Shown here: positions 9,867-18,717 of the stretch, one piece after another
Layout of the letters: each line of letters opens with the position of its first letter
How positions within the stretch are numbered: position 1 is the stretch's first letter
Assembly: GCA_017853205.1 (NCBI GenBank)
Contig: JAFMKB010000016.1
Span: forward strand, 1-43,277
DNA from: Gammaproteobacteria bacterium
GTDB lineage: Bacteria; Pseudomonadota; Gammaproteobacteria; Pseudomonadales; Pseudohongiellaceae
Direction of reading: 5' to 3'
Length of the DNA stretch: 43,277 bases
Translations under genes and position numbers: made by a program
Notes under the pieces: model-generated
Told to the model about the DNA's origin: nothing
Seen by the model: the letters and a program-made list of their open reading frames with translations, nothing else
The model's database searches: none

Positions 9867-11192
9867 ATGGCAAACAAACCGAACATAAATCCAGAGAATA
9901 TTGGCGCCGGCTTAGGCGAGCTTAAGTCGCGCCTGCTGTTTCTCTTGTTTGCTATTTTTGTCTACCGTATCGGTACGCATATACCGGTGCCGGGAATCGA
10001 CCCTCTTCAGCTGGCGGCGTTTTTCGCTCAGCAGGAAGGTACGTTTACAGACATGATCAACATGTTTGGCGGTGGTGCACTTGAGCGCATGAGTATCGTC
10101 GCTCTTGGAATCATGCCTTACATTTCGGCGAGCATTATCATGCAGTTGCTGACTGCAGTGAGCCCGCATCTCGACCAACTCAAGAAAGAAGGTGAGTCTG
10201 GTCGCCGCAAGATATCGCAGTACACGCGCTACGGTGCGTTGGCTCTTGCAACTATTCAGGGGACAGGGATGGCAGTAGGCCTTCTTGCCCCAATGGCGTA
10301 TAATCCCGGCCCCGCATTTACGCTAACAGCCGTAGTATCGCTGGTCACGGGCGCTATGTTTATGATGTGGCTCGGCGAGCAGATTACTGAAAAGGGTATC
10401 GGCAACGGTATCTCAATGTTGATTTTTGCGGGCATCGTTGCAGGATTTCCTGCTGCAATCGGGACTTCACTACAGCAGGCCTACGAGGGCCAGATCAACG
10501 GCGTGCTGTTGATGGTGGTGGGACTCATCGCGATTGGCGTCATAGCAATTATCGTTTATGTCGAGCGGGCACAGCGCAGGATTACCGTGAACTATGCCAA
10601 ACGCCAGCAGGGCCGAAAAATGTATCAGGCTCAGGCTAGTCACCTACCGCTGAAAATCAACATGGCGGGTGTGATTCCTGCGATTTTCGCGAGCAGTATT
10701 TTATTGTTCCCTGCCTCTGTTGCGCAGTGGTTCGGCCAAGCCGATGGCTCTGAGTGGCTTGCAGAGTTGGCGTTCCTGATAGGGCCAGGTCAGCCGCTAT
10801 ATATAATTATTTTTAGCGCCATGATCATCTTCTTCTGTTTCTTCTACACAGCGCTGGTATTCAATCCTCGCGACGTAGCCGAAAACCTGAAGCGGTCAGG
10901 TGCATTTATCCCTGGGATTCGCCCAGGTGAACATACTGCAAAGTACATTGACGGTGTGATTACCCGTCTCACGATGTTTGGTGCAATCTACATTACACTT
11001 GTGTGTTTGCTGCCAAACTTCATGCAGATGTTTGCTAACGTGCCCTTTAACCTGGGCGGCACGGCGCTTCTGATTTCCGTGGTTGTAACCATGGACTTCT
11101 GGTCGCAAGTTCAGTCGCACTTGATGTCGCATCAGTACGATTCGTTAATGAAGAAGTCGAAACTGGGCAACTACGGCCGCAGCGGAATTTAA
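9867..11192 (+). CDS. secY: Preprotein translocase subunit SecY
   Basis: 441 aa, the expected length, with ten predicted membrane segments. SecY is the channel of SecYEG, through which the signal-peptide proteins elsewhere in this window would be exported. Family blocks include [13 protein letters not shown] (plug region), [31 protein letters not shown] and [14 protein letters not shown]. It follows rplO after 60 nt, the usual location. Confidence 0.98.
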   Translation: MANKPNINPENIGAGLGELKSRLLFLLFAIFVYRIGTHIPVPGIDPLQLAAFFAQQEGTFTDMINMFGGGALERMSIVALGIMPYISASIIMQLLTAVSPHLDQLKKEGESGRRKISQYTRYGALALATIQGTGMAVGLLAPMAYNPGPAFTLTAVVSLVTGAMFMMWLGEQITEKGIGNGISMLIFAGIVAGFPAAIGTSLQQAYEGQINGVLLMVVGLIAIGVIAIIVYVERAQRRITVNYAKRQQGRKMYQAQASHLPLKINMAGVIPAIFASSILLFPASVAQWFGQADGSEWLAELAFLIGPGQPLYIIIFSAMIIFFCFFYTALVFNPRDVAENLKRSGAFIPGIRPGEHTAKYIDGVITRLTMFGAIYITLVCLLPNFMQMFANVPFNLGGTALLISVVVTMDFWSQVQSHLMSHQYDSLMKKSKLGNYGRSGI

Positions 11193-11241
11193 GATTGTCT
11201 TGTCGTGCGGAGCGCGGTGAGAAAAGATAACGGAGACAACC

Positions 11242-11358
11242 ATGAAAGTAAGAGCGTCTGTAAAAAAGATCTGCCGTAACTGCAAGGTAATCAAGCGTAA
11301 TGGTGCCGTTCGCGTCATCTGTAGCTCAGAGCCGCGACACAAGCAACGTCAGGGCTAA
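11242..11358 (+). CDS. rpmJ: 50S ribosomal protein L36 (zinc-binding form)
   Basis: 38 aa, read directly: [20 protein letters not shown], ending [11 protein letters not shown]. Cys11, Cys14, Cys27 and His33 form the zinc ribbon, so this is the zinc-containing form. CGGAGA precedes the ATG. Location between secY and rpsM is the proteobacterial arrangement. Confidence 0.96.
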   Translation: MKVRASVKKICRNCKVIKRNGAVRVICSSEPRHKQRQG

Positions 11359-11419
11359 CACTAATTGCAAAAGCTGCGGCCTAAGGGTCTAGCGAGAAAA
11401 CAGAGAGAACGGAGTTAAT

Positions 11420-11776
11420 ATGGCACGTATTGCCGGTGTAAACATTCCAGATAACAAACATATCGTGATTTCTCTACGGTATGTTTATGGTATTGGGCCA
11501 ACTACAGCTAGCGCGATCTGTGAAAAAACTGGTATCGCCCCAAACGCTAAGACTGGCGAGCTAAGCCCTGAAGAGCTTGATACGCTGCGTAACGAGATTG
11601 GTAACCTAACGGTAGAAGGTGATCTTCGTCGCGAAGTGTCGATGAACATTAAGCGTCTAATGGACCTAGGCTGTAACCGTGGTATTCGCCATCGTCGCTC
11701 GCTGCCGGTTCGTGGTCAGCGCACCAAAACGAATGCTCGCACCCGTAAGGGCCCACGCAAGCCAATACGTAAGTAA
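11420..11776 (+). CDS. rpsM: 30S ribosomal protein S13
   Basis: 118 aa. S13 contacts P-site tRNA and the 50S subunit from the 30S head. [19 protein letters not shown] and the C-terminal [20 protein letters not shown] are diagnostic. First gene of the alpha group. The preceding 61 nt would be the place for an S4-responsive leader as in E. coli, but I cannot confirm such a fold by eye. Confidence 0.97.
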   Translation: MARIAGVNIPDNKHIVISLRYVYGIGPTTASAICEKTGIAPNAKTGELSPEELDTLRNEIGNLTVEGDLRREVSMNIKRLMDLGCNRGIRHRRSLPVRGQRTKTNARTRKGPRKPIRK

Positions 11777-11795
11777 ACAGTAAGACGGAATTATT

Positions 11796-12191
11796 ATGGC
11801 CAAGCCAGCAGCTAAATCGACTAAGAAAAAAGCACGTAATCCTGTCATAGACGGAATTGCATTTATTCACGCCTCGTTCAATAACACGATCATCACGATC
11901 GCTGATCGCCAAGGCAACGCTCTTAGCTGGGCGACTGCCGGCGGTTCTGGATTCCGTGGTTCGAGGAAGAGCACGCCTTTCGCTGCTCAGGTCGCTGCAG
12001 AGCGAGCTGGTAAAGCTGCGATAGAGCTATATGGCCTCAAGAGTCTAGATGTGAAGGTCAACGGACCAGGGCCAGGACGCGAGTCTGCGGTTCGCGCGCT
12101 AAACAACTGTGGTTTAAAAGTGGGCAACATTACTGATGTTACTCCAATCCCACACAATGGATGCAGGCCGCCTAAAAAGCGTCGAGTGTAA
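11796..12191 (+). CDS. rpsK: 30S ribosomal protein S11
   Basis: 131 aa. S11 shapes the platform near the E site. [19 protein letters not shown] and the C-terminal [15 protein letters not shown] are conserved; the Asn-Gly in that tail is the isoaspartate site known in E. coli S11. It lies 19 nt after rpsM. Confidence 0.97.
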   Translation: MAKPAAKSTKKKARNPVIDGIAFIHASFNNTIITIADRQGNALSWATAGGSGFRGSRKSTPFAAQVAAERAGKAAIELYGLKSLDVKVNGPGPGRESAVRALNNCGLKVGNITDVTPIPHNGCRPPKKRRV

Positions 12192-12202
12192 TACGAACAC
12201 AA

Positions 12203-12218
12203 TCAGAAGCTCTTCTGA
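12203..12218 (+). other. Perfect hairpin between rpsK and rpsD
   Basis: TCAGAA (12203-12208), loop GCTC, TTCTGA (12213-12218). No T-tract follows, so it is not a typical terminator. It lies 24 nt before the rpsD start and could be an mRNA processing or translational control element. Confidence 0.4.
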
Positions 12219-12242
12219 AATAAAGAGCACAGGAGACCGAAT

Positions 12243-12863
12243 ATGGCCCGTTATTTAGGCCCGAAGTTAAAGCTTTCACGTCGCGAGGGAACGGATTTGT
12301 TCCTCAAGAGTGGCGTTCGTCCTTTAGATAGCAAGTGTAAAGCGGAGACCATACCTGGTCAGCACGGCGCGCGTCGCGGTCGTCTGTCTGATTACGGTGT
12401 TCAGCTGCGTGAGAAGCAGAAGGTACGTCGTACCTACGGTGTTCTCGAGAAGCAGTTCCGTGGCTACTATAAGGAAGCTGCTCGTCTTAAGGGCGCAACG
12501 GGTGAAAACCTCCTGCAATTGCTTGAGTGTCGACTAGACAACGTTGTATATCGCATGGGCTTTGGCAGCACGCGTGCAGAGTCGCGTCAGTTGGTTGCCC
12601 ACAAATCAATCACTGTTAACGGCGTAGTTGTGAATATCGCGTCTTATCAGGTAAGCGAGGGCGATAAGGTTGCAATTCGGCCCAAGGCTAAGGCGCAGTT
12701 GCGTATCAAGTCTGCGCTCGAACTGGCGGCTCAGCGCACAGCGATCGATTGGGTGAGTGTCGACACAGCTAAGCTCGAGGGTACTTTCTCTCGCAAGCCA
12801 GAGCGCGAAGACCTCCCTGCGGAGATCAACGAGTCTCTAATCGTCGAGCTTTACTCGAAGTAG
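12243..12863 (+). CDS. rpsD: 30S ribosomal protein S4
   Basis: 206 aa. S4 nucleates 30S assembly and represses the alpha operon in E. coli. [19 protein letters not shown] starts the protein. The S4 RNA-binding domain begins near residue 97 ([25 protein letters not shown]). The N-terminal zinc cysteines of some bacteria are absent, as in other gammaproteobacteria. Confidence 0.97.
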   Translation: MARYLGPKLKLSRREGTDLFLKSGVRPLDSKCKAETIPGQHGARRGRLSDYGVQLREKQKVRRTYGVLEKQFRGYYKEAARLKGATGENLLQLLECRLDNVVYRMGFGSTRAESRQLVAHKSITVNGVVVNIASYQVSEGDKVAIRPKAKAQLRIKSALELAAQRTAIDWVSVDTAKLEGTFSRKPEREDLPAEINESLIVELYSK

Positions 12864-12891
12864 TGAGCTAATCACACAGAAGGTGGATTAC

Positions 12892-13890
12892 ATGCAAATT
12901 TCTCTTTCAGATTTTTTGACGCCACAGCACATTCAGATCGATGAAGTGGACACGTGCCGTTCGAAGGTTGTCCTTGAGCCGCTTGAGCGCGGATTCGGTC
13001 ACACCCTAGGCAATGCGCTGCGCCGTATTCTGCTTTCGTCCATGCCCGGTAGTGCGGTCGAAGAAGTAGAGATCGATGGCGTAGTACACGAATACAGCAC
13101 AATCGAGGGCGTCCGTGAAGACGTCATCGAAATTCTTCTGAATCTCAAAGGCATTGCAGTAGTGCTAAACGAGAAAGACGAAGTGGTTGTAACAATTAAT
13201 AAGAAGGGCTCAGGTGTCGTCACAGCTGGTGACATCGTATCGGACGGCAGCGTCGAAATCGTTAACCCTGATCACGTTATCGCCAACCTGAATAAGAATG
13301 GCGAGTTGAACATGCGGCTTACAATCCGTAAGGGTCGTGGCTACTCGCCTGCGGATAGCCGCAGCAGCGACGACGACGAGACGCGAGCTGTGGGTAAACT
13401 GTTGCTCGACGCGTCCTACAGCCCGGTGCTACGTGTGTCCTACTCCGTGGATGCCGCACGTGTTGAGCAGCGCACCGACCTCGACAAACTTGTTATTGAT
13501 CTTGAGACCAATGGCACGATCGATCCTGAAGAGGCGATTCGTCGTGCGGCAACGATACTGCAGCATCAGCTTGCCGTATTTGTCGACCTGCACAGTGAAA
13601 TCGTGCCTGAGGCAACTAAAGCCGAGGACGAGATAGACCCTATTCTGCTCCGTCCGGTTGATGACCTTGAGTTAACTGTTCGCTCTGCGAACTGCCTCAA
13701 GGCTGAAGACATTTACTATATCGGTGATCTTATTCAGCGCACCGAAGTAGAACTGTTGAAGACTCCTAACCTCGGTAAGAAGTCGCTCACAGAAATCAAA
13801 GATGTGTTGGCTACTCGAGGACTCTCTTTGGGTCTACGTCTAGAAAACTGGCCTCCATCGAGCCTCAAGTCCGACGATCGCGCTGCTTAA
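12892..13890 (+). CDS. rpoA: DNA-directed RNA polymerase subunit alpha
   Basis: 332 aa from ATG 12892 ([15 protein letters not shown]). An in-frame GTG at 12883 lies inside the GAAGGTGG ribosome-binding site and is rejected. The N-terminal assembly domain contains [18 protein letters not shown]. The C-terminal domain contains [18 protein letters not shown], including the arginine that contacts UP elements, and [20 protein letters not shown]. The alpha dimer scaffolds polymerase assembly. Confidence 0.98.
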   Translation: MQISLSDFLTPQHIQIDEVDTCRSKVVLEPLERGFGHTLGNALRRILLSSMPGSAVEEVEIDGVVHEYSTIEGVREDVIEILLNLKGIAVVLNEKDEVVVTINKKGSGVVTAGDIVSDGSVEIVNPDHVIANLNKNGELNMRLTIRKGRGYSPADSRSSDDDETRAVGKLLLDASYSPVLRVSYSVDAARVEQRTDLDKLVIDLETNGTIDPEEAIRRAATILQHQLAVFVDLHSEIVPEATKAEDEIDPILLRPVDDLELTVRSANCLKAEDIYYIGDLIQRTEVELLKTPNLGKKSLTEIKDVLATRGLSLGLRLENWPPSSLKSDDRAA

Positions 13891-13928
13891 GCAGTCCGTC
13901 TGAATAAGTATATATAAGGTAAAGAGTT

Positions 13929-14321
13929 ATGCGTCATAGACAAAGCGGTCGCCAGCTAAATCGCAACAGTTCGCACCGTCAAGCCATGTTCCGTAATATG
14001 GCAATTTCTCTCGTCGAGCACGAGCTGATTAAGACAACATTGATCAAGGCGAAAGAACTGCGTTCGGTCGCGGAGCCTCTGATCACTCTCGCCAAGGAAG
14101 ACAGCGTGGCGAATCGACGCCTTGCGTTTAACCGCACGCGTGACAAAGCGACTGTCGGTAAGTTGTTCACTGAACTGGGTCCACGCTACAAAGAGCGTCC
14201 GGGTGGTTACATCCGCATTCTTAAGTGTGGTCTGCGTGCAGGGGATAAAGCGCCAATGGCGTATGTCGAACTGGTTGGGCGTCCAACTGGCGTCGACGCG
14301 GCTGAGAGTAGCGACGACTAA
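13929..14321 (+). CDS. rplQ: 50S ribosomal protein L17
   Basis: 130 aa. L17 lies near the tunnel exit. [20 protein letters not shown] is the family N-terminus and [20 protein letters not shown] the conserved C-terminal strand. It is the last gene of the alpha group and is followed by a terminator. Confidence 0.97.
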   Translation: MRHRQSGRQLNRNSSHRQAMFRNMAISLVEHELIKTTLIKAKELRSVAEPLITLAKEDSVANRRLAFNRTRDKATVGKLFTELGPRYKERPGGYIRILKCGLRAGDKAPMAYVELVGRPTGVDAAESSDD

Positions 14322-14354
14322 GCCCTTAGAAGTAAGGGATAGTGCAAAGCAGAC

Positions 14355-14380
14355 GAGCCGGGTTTCTACTCGGCTTTTTT
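14355..14380 (+). terminator. Terminator of the alpha operon
   Basis: AGCCG (14356-14360) pairs with CGGCT (14371-14375) around a 10-nt loop, followed by TTTTTT. It lies 34 nt after rplQ. The stem is short, but position and T-tract support termination. Confidence 0.7.
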
Positions 14381-14413
14381 GTTTCTACGGTTTCTACACC
14401 GCTATCGTCATTG

Positions 14414-14429
14414 AATGGTGTTGACCATT
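14414..14429 (+). other. Perfect inverted repeat upstream of the aminotransferase gene
   Basis: AATGGT (14414-14419), GTTG, ACCATT (14424-14429). It lies about 58 nt before the chosen start of the next gene and could be an operator half-site pair or an mRNA hairpin. No clear -35/-10 pair was found around it. Confidence 0.3.
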
Positions 14430-14486
14430 AGCGATAAGCTCAACGCCGCGCTCGAAAATAAATCTATCGTTTTTTACGGGGCTTCC

Positions 14487-15659
14487 ATGTTTAATTCTTT
14501 CCATCCACCTGTGAGAACTCTCATGGGTCCTGGTCCTTCTGATGTTAATCCTCGCATTCTTGAGGCACTCTCGAGGCCGACTGTTGGTCATCTCGATCCG
14601 GCATTTATCGATATGATGGACGAGGTGAAGGCGCTACTGCAGTACGTGTTCCAGACTAAGAATGAGCTTACCTTGCCGGTTTCGGCCCCCGGCTCTGCAG
14701 GTATGGAGACAGTGTTCACTAATTTGCTTGAGCGTGGTGACAAAGCGATTATCTGCCAAAACGGCGTTTTCGGTGGGCGCATGAAGGAAAATGTCGAGCG
14801 TTGCGGTGCAGAGGCGGTGATGGTTCAGGATGACTGGGGCACAGCGGTCGACCTCAACAAGGTTGAAGATGCGCTCAAAGCAAATCCCGATGCGAAACTG
14901 CTCGCTTTTGTTCATGCAGAAACGTCGACGGGGGTTCGGTCAGATGCGAAGGCTTTGTGCGCTCTCGCACGTCAGTATGATTGCCTCGCGGTAGTCGATG
15001 CGGTCACGTCTCTCGCGGGGATCGAGCTCAAAGTAGACGAGTGGGGGATAGATGCTATTTATTCGGGGACTCAGAAGTGCCTTTCGTGTGTGCCCGGGCT
15101 GTCACCCGTCTCTTTTTCTGAGCGCGCTGCACAAGTGATTCGGGAGCGTAAGACACCCGTTCAGAGCTGGTTCCTCGACCTTAATCTCGTCATGGGATAT
15201 TGGGGCGGGAGTGCTAAACGCGCCTATCACCATACGGCGCCAGTGAATTCGCTTTACGCGCTTCACGAATCGTTGGTGATAGTTCAGGAAGAAGGGCTAG
15301 AGCAGTCATGGCAACGCCATGCCTCCAATCATCGAGCGCTCGTCGCAGGCATCGAGTCGCTAGGTCTAAGCTTCGTGGTAGACGCTGCGTGCAGGCTGCC
15401 GCAGCTCAATCTGGTAAAATTCCCTGACACTATAGACGACGCTGTTGTGCGGAGCGCACTACTTTCCGATTACAGTCTCGAGATAGGGTCTGGACTTGGC
15501 GCGTTCGCAGGCAAGGTCTGGCGTATCGGACTTATGGGTTTCGCGAGCAGTCAGACGAATGTTTATTTGTGTCTTTCGGCGCTAGGTAACGTCTTACGCC
15601 AGCAAGGTCTTGACGTTGATCCGGCTGCCGCCGTGCTTGCCGCGAAACAGACTTACTAG
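14487..15659 (+). CDS. PLP-dependent alanine/serine-glyoxylate aminotransferase family protein
   Basis: 390 aa from ATG 14487 (MFNSFHPPVRTLMGPGPSDV), preceded by ACGGGGC; an in-frame ATG at 14415 would add 24 residues not typical of the family. It is a class V aminotransferase of the AGXT type, transferring an amino group from alanine or serine to glyoxylate. Seen: GPGPSDV (14-20), the cofactor segment GSAGMET (69-75), FVHAETSTG (141-149), the PLP-binding Asp171 in VVDAVTSLAG, and Schiff-base Lys197 in YSGTQKCLSC. Alanine, serine or another donor cannot be told apart from sequence. It is probably cytoplasmic and lies 107 nt after the alpha terminator. Confidence 0.88.
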   Translation: MFNSFHPPVRTLMGPGPSDVNPRILEALSRPTVGHLDPAFIDMMDEVKALLQYVFQTKNELTLPVSAPGSAGMETVFTNLLERGDKAIICQNGVFGGRMKENVERCGAEAVMVQDDWGTAVDLNKVEDALKANPDAKLLAFVHAETSTGVRSDAKALCALARQYDCLAVVDAVTSLAGIELKVDEWGIDAIYSGTQKCLSCVPGLSPVSFSERAAQVIRERKTPVQSWFLDLNLVMGYWGGSAKRAYHHTAPVNSLYALHESLVIVQEEGLEQSWQRHASNHRALVAGIESLGLSFVVDAACRLPQLNLVKFPDTIDDAVVRSALLSDYSLEIGSGLGAFAGKVWRIGLMGFASSQTNVYLCLSALGNVLRQQGLDVDPAAAVLAAKQTY

Positions 15660-15713
15660 CCCTCTAGACTCTTTAAGTGCGCGAAAGTGGCTTTGCCGCG
15701 CGAGGATTACTCT

Positions 15714-16592
15714 GTGAATGACAAGCTCGAATTGCGCGACTGGCTAAGCCTGCTCGCGCTCTCCGCTATTTGGGGGGCTTCGTTTTTCTTTCTGCGCGTT
15801 GCCGCACCGGTTTTTGGCCCCGTGCCGCTTATTGCTGCGCGTGTTTTCTTCGGTTTCTGCCTGTTACTCCCAGTTTTCCTCTATCGCGGCCTTGGTTCTC
15901 AGCTGCAAGAGCACTGGCGAATTGTGTTCATCATTAGCCTCGCGAACATGAGTTTCCCCTTTAGCCTTCTTGCCTATGCGTCGCTGTCGCTGAACGCCGG
16001 TATTACCTCAATTCTCAATGCCACGGTGCCGTTTTTCGCCGCGATAATTGCGTTCAGCTTTTGGTCTGTTAGGCTGTCGCGCCTCGCACTCGTAGGTATG
16101 GGCATTGGCTTTGCTGGAGTAGTGCTAATCGTGTTTGACCCCGCCGCTGTCGATATCGGTAGACAGGCGCTACTTGCTGTTGGCGCGGGCTTAGCCGCAT
16201 CGTTGCTTTATGGTATAGCCAGCAACCTCGCGCAGCACCGCTTGCAAGGGGTCAGTGGTCTTACGGTTACGGTCGGCAGTCTTGGGTTTGCGACGTTAAC
16301 CCTAGCGCCTGTTGCGTGGCTGCAGTGGCCCGCGGCGACGCCGAGCAGTGCCATGTGGGCTACGGTAGTCGCCCTGGGTGCACTTTGCACCGGTATCGCC
16401 TACCTTATTTTCTACAAGCTCATTAGTCGAATCGGCGCCGCGCGAGCGCTCAATACTACGTTCATGGTCCCGGCTTTTAGTCTACTTTGGTCTAGCCTGT
16501 TTCTCGACGAGCCGATTACTCTCGCGATGCTTGGCGGCTGTGGACTTATTCTCTTTGGTGTGGCGCTAACGACGGGCAAGCTCAAGGCCTAA
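15714..16592 (+). CDS. EamA/DMT-family transporter
   Basis: 292 aa from GTG 15714, which has GCGAGG 8 nt upstream; an in-frame GTG at 15687 would add 9 residues but has no clear ribosome-binding site. About ten hydrophobic segments form the two EamA repeats. The first begins LLALSAIWGASFFFLRVAAP and the second near residue 150 (LAVGAGLAASLLYGIASNLA). The C-terminal LDEPITLAMLGGCGLILFGV block is typical. It is an inner-membrane metabolite exporter or permease of unknown substrate. It may be co-transcribed with the aminotransferase 54 nt upstream. Confidence 0.85.
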   Translation: MNDKLELRDWLSLLALSAIWGASFFFLRVAAPVFGPVPLIAARVFFGFCLLLPVFLYRGLGSQLQEHWRIVFIISLANMSFPFSLLAYASLSLNAGITSILNATVPFFAAIIAFSFWSVRLSRLALVGMGIGFAGVVLIVFDPAAVDIGRQALLAVGAGLAASLLYGIASNLAQHRLQGVSGLTVTVGSLGFATLTLAPVAWLQWPAATPSSAMWATVVALGALCTGIAYLIFYKLISRIGAARALNTTFMVPAFSLLWSSLFLDEPITLAMLGGCGLILFGVALTTGKLKA

Positions 16593-16701
16593 CTCAAGAC
16601 CTTATTCGAAACCTCACTCCGAGCCTGCGATAGACAAGAATTGCAGCGCGAATAGTCTGTCTTGTTAACCCAGGATAATACTATTGAGCACTCGTTTTCG
16701 A

Positions 16702-17190
16702 TTATGCAGATGACCGTGACTGCCATAGAGATAGCGCCAGCATCGGCCAAATCCCCAAATGGATCATGACGTCTGCGGTGTTGAACACATAGTGCCAGTA
16801 GGGGATGCCCTGCACGTCGATAAAGTCGATCACACTGCCATAGACCAAGCGGTCCAGAATATTGCTAGCGCCGCCGCCAACGATCAGTCCGAAGAACAGG
16901 TACTCGAGCCTTGCGAGCACCGCGCCGAACCACAGATAAGCGCAGACTCCGGCCAGCAGTAGAACGCTAAACGCGCCGAATAACCATCCCTGACCCTGAG
17001 CCATCCCGAACACACCACCGTGGTTACGGACATGGGTGAAATTGAGCAGGGAATTAATCTGTACGCTGCTGCCCTCGGGGATACTAGTATTGACCCAGTA
17101 GCCTAATAGCTGGGCGATGAGTAGGCACAGCCCTGCTGTCAGGAGAAATAAGCGGAAATGACGCTGCGGTTGTTCTGTTGCCGACTTCAT
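16702..17190 (-). CDS. Atypical lipoprotein signal peptidase (LspA) family protein
   Basis: 162 aa with four predicted membrane segments. LspA is an inner-membrane aspartyl protease that cuts the signal peptide from diacylated prolipoproteins. Both catalytic aspartates are present: Asp113 in GGGASNILDR and Asp140 in YVFNTADVMIH. The VRNHGGVFG segment (54-62) corresponds to the family NxGxxF motif. The first-helix motif, normally DQxTK, reads AQLLG (26-30), so a conserved Asp is Ala. It is far from the usual ileS-lspA context and starts 3 nt after the DUF1499 gene ends. It is probably an accessory paralogue, active or repurposed. Confidence 0.78.
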   Translation of the reverse strand: MKSATEQPQRHFRLFLLTAGLCLLIAQLLGYWVNTSIPEGSSVQINSLLNFTHVRNHGGVFGMAQGQGWLFGAFSVLLLAGVCAYLWFGAVLARLEYLFFGLIVGGGASNILDRLVYGSVIDFIDVQGIPYWHYVFNTADVMIHLGIWPMLALSLWQSRSSA

Positions 17191-17193
17191 TAT

Positions 17194-18006
17194 TTATTGC
17201 GCGTCCAGCAAGGCGAAGAAGCGTCGTAGCCGCGCTGCGTTGGCACCCACATCTCCGACCCCAACACGTGAGGTAGAGCGCGCGTTCACGACCACTTTAT
17301 TGCTCTGCGTGCCGAATGTAATCACTATGTCGTCTTTAAATCGAAACCACAATGTGGTGTCTGTCGCTTCGATGCGGCGGCTATCGAAATCAGCAGAGAC
17401 AACCTCCCAGCCGAGTGTCTCGACCGCATTTAGTGCGCGTCGATAGACGTCTGCATGGCGCTCGTCGTAAACCCTAGGAACCAGATCCGGATAGGCTTCT
17501 TTCGTGAGCGCTGCCAGTTCCTCTGCAGTGACGTTGTCGGCGCCGCCATAAATGATGCTGTTTGAGGTTGTTCCGCGCAGCGGCACGATGTCTACGAACT
17601 GCGGCGGATAGTCTGTATCCGTGGTGATGTCGTGGATCATCGGGTAATTCACTCCCTCAGGAGGCCTAAAACTTTCGGGAATACCGTATCCCAGCGCTGC
17701 GGCTACGATGCCCACCCCTGCGTAGGCAATGAGCCTCCTCCTAGCGTCATGTGCCATTAGCATCGCGAATAGGCTCGAACCAATGCCGAGCGCAAGACAA
17801 CACCAAAAAAGATAAGCCCCCGCGGTGTTTGCCATGCGCAAGATGCCGAGACCGGTGCGGTAATCCCATGCCCCTAGCCATATTCCTGCAGCTGATGAGA
17901 GAGTGAAAAGCCCAAGTCCAACACCCGCGAAAAGGACTAGTAGAGCGCTTAAACGTAAAGGGACATCGAGCTTATTCGGCAGAGATGATTGTGTAATTGG
18001 GCTCAT
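17194..18006 (-). CDS. DUF1499 domain membrane protein
   Basis: 270 aa. The N-terminal ~110 residues contain three hydrophobic segments (about 20-45, 60-85, 92-108). The rest is a soluble DUF1499 domain: NYPMIHDITTDTDYPPQF (120-137) and the C-terminal NARSTSRVGVGDVGANAARLRRFF are family signatures. The biochemical role is unknown. The topology suggests the domain lies on the periplasmic side. It lies 20 nt after the histidine phosphatase and 3 nt before the LspA-like gene, so the three are probably one transcript. Confidence 0.82.
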   Translation of the reverse strand: MSPITQSSLPNKLDVPLRLSALLVLFAGVGLGLFTLSSAAGIWLGAWDYRTGLGILRMANTAGAYLFWCCLALGIGSSLFAMLMAHDARRRLIAYAGVGIVAAALGYGIPESFRPPEGVNYPMIHDITTDTDYPPQFVDIVPLRGTTSNSIIYGGADNVTAEELAALTKEAYPDLVPRVYDERHADVYRRALNAVETLGWEVVSADFDSRRIEATDTTLWFRFKDDIVITFGTQSNKVVVNARSTSRVGVGDVGANAARLRRFFALLDAQ

Positions 18007-18026
18007 TAATAGTCTCCTGTGGATGT

Positions 18027-18638
18027 TTATTGCGCTAAGCCTACAGGTTCGTCGGCATATTGCACTATTTTTGCGTTACCATCCGAGGTGATCTCTACAA
18101 TGCTATGACAGCAATTATGCATCGTTGGAGGCTCCCAGAACCGGTCTAGCGGTCGACCTTCGACATGACAAAGATAGGATTTGATAAGCGCACCATGGCT
18201 AACGAGTACGACTCGCTCGCCAGCATGTTCGGCCGCAATGGCCGCTACTGCAGCAACCGCTCTTTGCTGTAGGTCATGAAAGCTTTCTGCACCCTGCACG
18301 GCGAATAGGTGCGGCTGCTCCCAAAAATGCTTGTAGGATTCAGGGTCGCTCTCAGCGATGTCCGCATAAAGGCTGCCTTCCCAGGGGCCGAGATAGATTT
18401 CGCGTAGCTCATCGAGAAAGCGAACACCGGTTGCGGAGGGAAAGGCGTGTTCGGTGGTCTGACGAGTGCGCACGCTGCTGCTACTGTAATGCGCAGCGTA
18501 GTCAATTACTCGAAGGCGATCGCCCAGGGCTCGGGCCTGACGAATACCGAGTTCAGTTAAGACCGAATCACTCTGGCCCTGTATACGTCTCTCTTCATTC
18601 CAATTGGTTTGGCCATGGCGGATAAGGTGAAGCTGCAT
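18027..18638 (-). CDS. Histidine phosphatase (phosphoglycerate mutase-like)
   Basis: 203 aa from the ATG at 18636-18638 (MQLHLIRHGQTNWNEERRIQ). The reading frame extends far upstream into glpK, but that part has no family similarity. The phosphohistidine motif RHG is at 7-9, the second arginine at 57 (SSVRTRQTTEHAF), the acid at Glu80 and the second histidine at 148 (VVLVSHGALIKS). The family hydrolyses small phosphate esters; the substrate is not predictable. It lies 79 nt downstream of glpK on the same strand. Confidence 0.88.
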   Translation of the reverse strand: MQLHLIRHGQTNWNEERRIQGQSDSVLTELGIRQARALGDRLRVIDYAAHYSSSSVRTRQTTEHAFPSATGVRFLDELREIYLGPWEGSLYADIAESDPESYKHFWEQPHLFAVQGAESFHDLQQRAVAAVAAIAAEHAGERVVLVSHGALIKSYLCHVEGRPLDRFWEPPTMHNCCHSIVEITSDGNAKIVQYADEPVGLAQ

Positions 18639-18717
18639 TCGTTGCTCTCTGATGTAGGCTGCGCCGGACCAGTTAATTCCGCCGCTTGAGTGGGTGTTTA
18701 GGTTTATTTGGGTATGC

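Noticed and set aside
16593-16701. AGAC/GTCT repeats between the EamA and LspA-like genes as a bidirectional terminator
   Set aside because: Only four pairs around a loop of more than 15 nt; not a credible stem.
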